Shown here piece after piece: positions 1 through 64,000 of a stretch of 64,000 bases of DNA. How positions within the stretch are numbered: the first letter of the stretch is position 1; each line of letters opens with the position of its first letter. Made by a program: the position numbers and the translations under genes. A model generated the notes under the pieces. The model had not been told where the DNA came from, did no database searches, and saw only the letters and a list, made by a program, of their open reading frames with translations. The stretch lies in contig NC_092269.1 of assembly GCF_036320965.1 (NCBI RefSeq), positions 34,679,843 to 34,743,842 on the forward strand, in the 5' to 3' direction. This DNA comes from Panulirus ornatus (Eukaryota; Arthropoda; Malacostraca; Decapoda; Palinuridae).

Positions 1-590
1 GGAATTCTCCATAATAATGCAATTATGTGGATGGATACAGCAAGGAGGTATAATACTGACTCAAAGGCCTAAATGGTGGAATCTATCAATTATTCTTTGT
101 ATTAAACTTGACTGCTGCTTCCCACATCTGCGAAGTAGTGCCAGGAAACAGATGAAGAATGGCCCATCCACTCACATACATATATATATACTTATACATG
201 TATACAACTAAAAATAAATGACATCTGAAATATCATCAGAAATATAAAATTATAATAGAAGAATTTTTATGCACCACCATTATACCATTCATACATCAAA
301 ATTTATATTATATACTAGTTATTCAAAGATGATAAGGAATACTTTCCAAACAATGGAACTTATTTTCAATGCTGAGAATTCTGAGTCTGCCATAAAATCT
401 TCACTGCAATACAAAAACTTCTGTGAAGTGAAAAAATAATCTAAATAGACTCTACAAATTTATCAACAGCAATCTCTGTCTGTCTGTACCAATTGTACTG
501 AGTGAGAATGAACATGTAAGCTGAGCAGGGCTACTAACTACAGTGATTAACAAAAGGAAGGGAGGGAGGAATGTCATTTGATGTACTTAC
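1..590 (-). other. Intron after exon K (partial)
   Basis: Begins with the donor at 590 and runs off the left edge. It holds a decayed family A 3' tail at about 90-212 with a short TA run; nothing else was recognised. Confidence 0.8.
90..212 (-). mobile_element. Family A LINE 3' UTR remnant
   Basis: Contains the tail signature AAGTAGTGCCAGGAAACAGA and GGCCCATCCACTCACATAC followed by a TA run, as in the other family A tails. Only the tail is present. Confidence 0.7.

Positions 591-64000
<63,410 letters not shown>

Overview
The window is eukaryotic, AT-rich and intron-dominated. It looks like a piece of an arthropod genome, most probably a decapod crustacean; that placement is an inference from the repeat content, and the species cannot be fixed from sequence alone. 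One host gene spans all 64 kb on the minus strand: the single arthropod-type orthologue of the JNK-interacting scaffold JIP3/JIP4 (Drosophila sunday driver, nematode unc-16). Eleven exons can be placed by homology, by GT-AG sites and by codon phase that stays in register across every junction. They cover about 1.93 kb of coding sequence, from the end of the RH2 helix (right edge) through the disordered linker and most of the C-terminal WD40-like propeller (left edge). The 5' exons (coiled coils, kinesin/JNK-binding part) lie beyond position 64000 and the last exon(s) lie left of position 1.

Everything else is intron, 1.6 to 13 kb each, largely built of retrotransposon remnants. I name the families by behaviour. 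Family A is an RTE-like LINE whose best copy (58010-60408) keeps a 629-codon reverse transcriptase ORF. Family B is a second RTE-like LINE (40555-41700 and 23430-23846). Family C is a CR1/L2-like LINE, mostly on the plus strand. Family D is a Jockey-like LINE (17660-19420 and 34480-35080). Family S is a roughly 600-bp non-coding repeat whose 3' ~85 bp match the 3' end of family B; it looks like a SINE-like parasite of B. Clade names are tentative.

Layout from the gene's 5' side (right) to 3' side (left): exon A (63887-64000); an intron packed with four young family A copies (57.5-63.8 kb); exon B (57.1 kb); a long intron with C, S and A copies; exon C (45.2-45.5 kb); an intron with B and decayed A; exon D (40.3-40.4 kb); an intron with family C endonuclease remnants; exon E (36.0-36.2 kb); exons F and G (34.0 and 22.0 kb, acidic linker) separated by 11.8 kb of A, B and S copies; then propeller exons H to K (20.2, 17.3, 14.0 and 0.6 kb).

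No CRISPR array, bacterial operon, tRNA or rRNA gene was seen. The most interesting items are the shared 3' end of S and B, several transposon-in-transposon nestings with readable junctions, long inverted repeats between young family A copies inside one intron, and long and short forms of a hairpin-bearing 3' UTR in family A.
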